Assembly: GCA_004794785.1 (NCBI GenBank)
Contig: SJOL01006479.1
Location: forward strand, 1,001,714-1,065,713
Length of the DNA stretch: 64,000 nt
Origin: Opisthorchis felineus
Taxonomy: Eukaryota > Platyhelminthes > Trematoda > Opisthorchiida > Opisthorchiidae
Direction: 5' to 3'
Below, in pieces: positions 61,201 through 64,000 of the stretch. Numbering within the stretch: the first letter of the stretch is position 1; every line of letters starts with the position of its first letter. The notes under the pieces are model-generated. The model was not told where the DNA came from and made no database searches. It saw only the letters and a list, made by a program, of their open reading frames with translations. The position numbers and the translations under genes are program-made.

Positions 61201-62594
61201 GGCGGAGATGGAGGCGTTGAAAGTAAATGTTAACTTGATGATTTTGCTGATCTGATTTTGCATCAGATCATAGGGTCTGCGGTGAAAACGAGTACTGACA
61301 AACTCTAAGGCAACCCCTTTTCTGAGCGAGAGTGGTGCTATTTCGGTCACTCCCACAAAAAATTATCCTTAAGCGGTGGGTGGCTGCCTCCCCACCAAGT
61401 TTGGATTTGGCGGCTTGTTGGGTCAGATTTTCAAGAAAACTCGGTGTGTGACAGTTAGAAATGGGTAGCTCGTGAATTTTGCCCCCAGGTATGTCATTAG
61501 TGTTTGACGTGCGTGTCAATCGAAGGGTTGCCCACATGAGGGCTCTGGGAATCTAGTGGGCTATGGGGATTGATCTAATTGACCTGTGGAAGAAACTAAG
61601 GGTAGGTTTGGCAATGTGTGGGGTTTGGGGCTAAAATATAAGCCTGCGAGGCGTTAGGCCATGGTTTAGAGCCAAGGAATAAAGTGTGTGGAAATATTTC
61701 AGTAACTTCAGAATTGTTACTAGCTGCTAAGGGTTATACTAGGTGCCAAGACGCCATGATTTTCTGCCGACTGGGTGGGTTATTGTGTGAAATGTGGATT
61801 CTTGGATTGTCACTCCCACACGCGTCAGTGCCGATCTGGCTTCCATGCAAGTTCGAAGGGTTGGCCTCAATGGAAGTCTAGAAGTGTGCCACTGCGGAAG
61901 AACTAGCCTCGTTGGAGTTGGGAGGGCAAGTTGGTCCGTTCTGGTACCTTTGAGTTACCAACGTTTGGGTTTGATCTAGCGTCTTTCCAGTGAACTGTCT
62001 ACCTTGTTTATTGCTCCCGGATTTATTCTTTGCCGTTTAGAATCGTTGGGTAGATAAGATGAACTTGCCAAATGTCACTAAAAGTGGTTCGAATTTTTCA
62101 CACGCAAGTATAATTTGCAGGTAAAATACATTTGGTCGGTTTGCACTTCGTTGCCGAGTATCCAGGTGTTCACAAATATCAGCCAGATTATGAAAGGCAA
62201 TTCAGCGACAAAGCTGGCAGCGAACCACATAAGGTGTGGGCAAAGGGGGCGAAATGCAATGTGACGCCTGCCTGGCTTGACAGCCATTTTAGTGTGCGGC
62301 TTTGAAGAATGACTATACAGAACTCCCGTCCAACCCTCTTGTTTGTTTTGTAGACTCGAACTTTGAGACGGCTTGCGTTGGTTGTGCATGAAAATGCAGA
62401 CAAATTCGGTGACCGACCAGACATGAGCTATGAAACCGTAGTAGGAGTCCGCTCAGAAAGTCCCACAAACGGTGGTCGGAAGGCTGTTAAGCCCCTGGCG
62501 ATTCTTCTTCTACAAACTACCAACCTCAAGCCCCACTTCATCAAAACTGTCAGACTGGTCGAGGGTGCAGACGACCGTCAAGATCTTAACGGCC
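58260..62594. other. G-rich (plus-strand) non-coding region
   Basis: Composition changes here: the plus strand becomes rich in G runs (for example around 60780-60910 and 61540-61640) and poor in C. Frames such as 60090-60419 and 62363-62617 show no convincing motif. Part of it may belong to the 5' portion of the retrotransposon that follows, but I cannot show that. Confidence 0.45.
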
Positions 62595-64000
62595 GATGCC
62601 AACGTATCTCGAGTTAACCCCGCTGACCGCGGACGAACTGGTAGTCATGGCAAACAGAAACGGTTGCGGTAGATTCTTGCCAAATGGGGAACTCCTTGAT
62701 GAATTCATGATGCAACGATTTACGGAGAATAGCCTCTTGGAATTGCCGTTGAAAGCAATAACCCCTGGTTGCTCAATGCAAAGACAGGATGATATGTCGC
62801 TCACAAGGAGATACCTTAACGGCCAGATCGCGCTCGGAAGCCTAAAGAAGCAAACGAAATGTCTCCTCCACGACTCTCCCAACCTTGGCAGACCTGAGAG
62901 TCTAAGAATCATCAAAACTTTTGCCCACGTACAGATTTTTCAGGAATGCTGACCTTCTTTGAACAGCTTGAACTGGGGTCAATGTAGGCGGAGGAGACCT
63001 GCAGAATCATTGTCCAGGAAATTCGCGAAGCTAACGCGGAGTTTGCCCCAAGAAAACCAGCGCACAGTTGAGCGAATCAAGGGATACCAGGAGGATTCGA
63101 TACATCTGCAAAGGATATTTAAGTTATTATTCAAAACAATAAATAGAGGAGACTAGGACGAAGACCAGGAATTTCGCAAAATGCGGAACCGCAGCAACTC
63201 AGAGATTCACCAACTTACAAAAGTACATCAAGGTACTTGGTCTTTCCCGGGAAAAGCAAAAAATTCGCTTTAGGTAAACAAAGCACCGTCAAATAACGTC
63301 AACTGCTGTCTTGGGGGACAGGACTTGGAAGCCCATAACTGGCTGAATATGGTATCTGAAGCCGGGAATCACTATGCGGGCTTGTATTCTGTCCTAGCAA
63401 ACTCAACATATCCGATCATGGCAGGACGTTACTATGAGCAGCCCCTAAACAACTTGATCTTTACGGATGGTGATGTGCAGTAACTATTGCACAAGATAAA
63501 CCCCTTTGGTGCTTCGGAGCTAGAAGAATTGCATTTGGTGACCCAGAAGGAAATATCGCTCAGCTTGACCAAAAATCTCCACCCCTCCCCCCGATGCCTC
63601 TTCAGTCGCCTGGTGACAAATTTTCTGCCTGAAGGAAATTGATTGTCGCGCCAATCAACAAAAATGGTGACCGTCCATCGCTTCGAAGCTACTGGCGTTT
63701 TGTTTCACTAGCTCGCCATGCAAGGCAGTAGAGCGCACTGTGAAATGCGGCATCCCAAAGCATCTCATTACCAACAATTCGATATCACCGGCTCAACACA
63801 AATTCTTCAGATTCAAAATTCAAATACACTGGTGGTCATGGACAGGTTAGCACAAGCCGGAGACAGGAAGCTCATAAGGGACGGCATATTTTTCGATTCC
63901 TCAAAAGCAGTCGGTCAAAATCCACCCGTCCTTTTGCCCTACAGACTCAAGACCCACGTAGTCTAAGGAAAAATTCTGCAGTGAATTAAAACTTTCCTTT
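62595..64000 (+). mobile_element. Non-LTR retrotransposon (LINE), degenerate, runs off the window
   Basis: Reverse-transcriptase landmarks of CR1/jockey-type LINEs are readable in order but in shifting frames with internal stops. The linker before the RT reads AEETCRIIVQEIREANAEF then APRKPAHS (about 62981-63070). KINPFGASELEELH (about 63499-63540) corresponds to the N-P-x-K-A-P-G-P-D-x-L-H region. LIVAPINKNGDR and WRFVSLARHARQ (63639-63728) correspond to V-x-P-I-x-K-x-G-D-R...Y-R-P-V-S-L. RLAQAGDRK and IFFDSSKAV (63841-63906) correspond to RT motif A, keeping the first Asp of F-D-F-S-K-A. The YxDD motif would lie beyond 64000. The frame at 62596-62952 directly upstream probably belongs to it (endonuclease end or ORF1), by contiguity only. 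The element is inactive. Confidence 0.82.

Noticed and set aside
1..64000. CRISPR arrays, bacterial operons, rRNA genes, phage or virus sequence
   Set aside because: No direct-repeat/spacer arrays, no closely packed long ORFs, no rRNA-like sequence and no viral hallmark proteins were seen; the exon-intron structure indicates a eukaryote.

Overview
This window looks like animal nuclear DNA, not bacterial. Coding capacity comes as short pieces separated by introns of 1.6 to 8.4 kb. Each piece has a consensus GT donor and AG acceptor, and the reading frame carries across every junction. Non-LTR retrotransposon and tRNA-derived repeats are also present. My best guess is a parasitic flatworm, because of large introns, a multi-CUB secreted protein and tRNA-headed or hammerhead-like short repeats. 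That assignment is inference only; no diagnostic marker gene is present.

The main content is one plus-strand gene spread over 7088 to 48816. Twelve exons alternate strictly between a 'first-half' and a 'second-half' CUB exon. Introns inside a domain are all phase 0 and introns between domains are all phase 1, so the twelve exons join into 675 codons without a stop or linker. They make six CUB domains back to back. All six keep the second disulfide pair (the Cys before the V/L-x-V-x-D/N-G-like strand and the Cys-Gly). CUB1, 4, 5 and 6 keep the first pair too, CUB2 has lost one of its two cysteines and CUB3 has lost both. The 5' end (signal peptide, start codon) was not found in bases 1 to 7087. 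The 3' end is uncertain: the sixth domain either splices onward at 48817 or reads through to a stop at 48887.

From 49.7 to 51.7 kb there is a repeat cluster: a 0.58-kb unit in direct repeat with a partial extra copy, immediately followed by a tRNA-like element with recognisable A and B boxes, then a second SINE-like fragment related to one at 46.2 kb in the opposite orientation. A separate 0.1-kb repeat occurs at 20.3 and 53.2 kb. Read on the minus strand, it carries a CTGATGA...CGAAAC core between covarying inverted arms, like a hammerhead-ribozyme relic. From about 49 to 62 kb no confident gene was found; a few open stretches with plausible splice sites are given at low confidence. The right end (about 62.6 to 64.0 kb) is a broken non-LTR retrotransposon, recognisable from its reverse-transcriptase motifs in several frames with stops, and running off the window.
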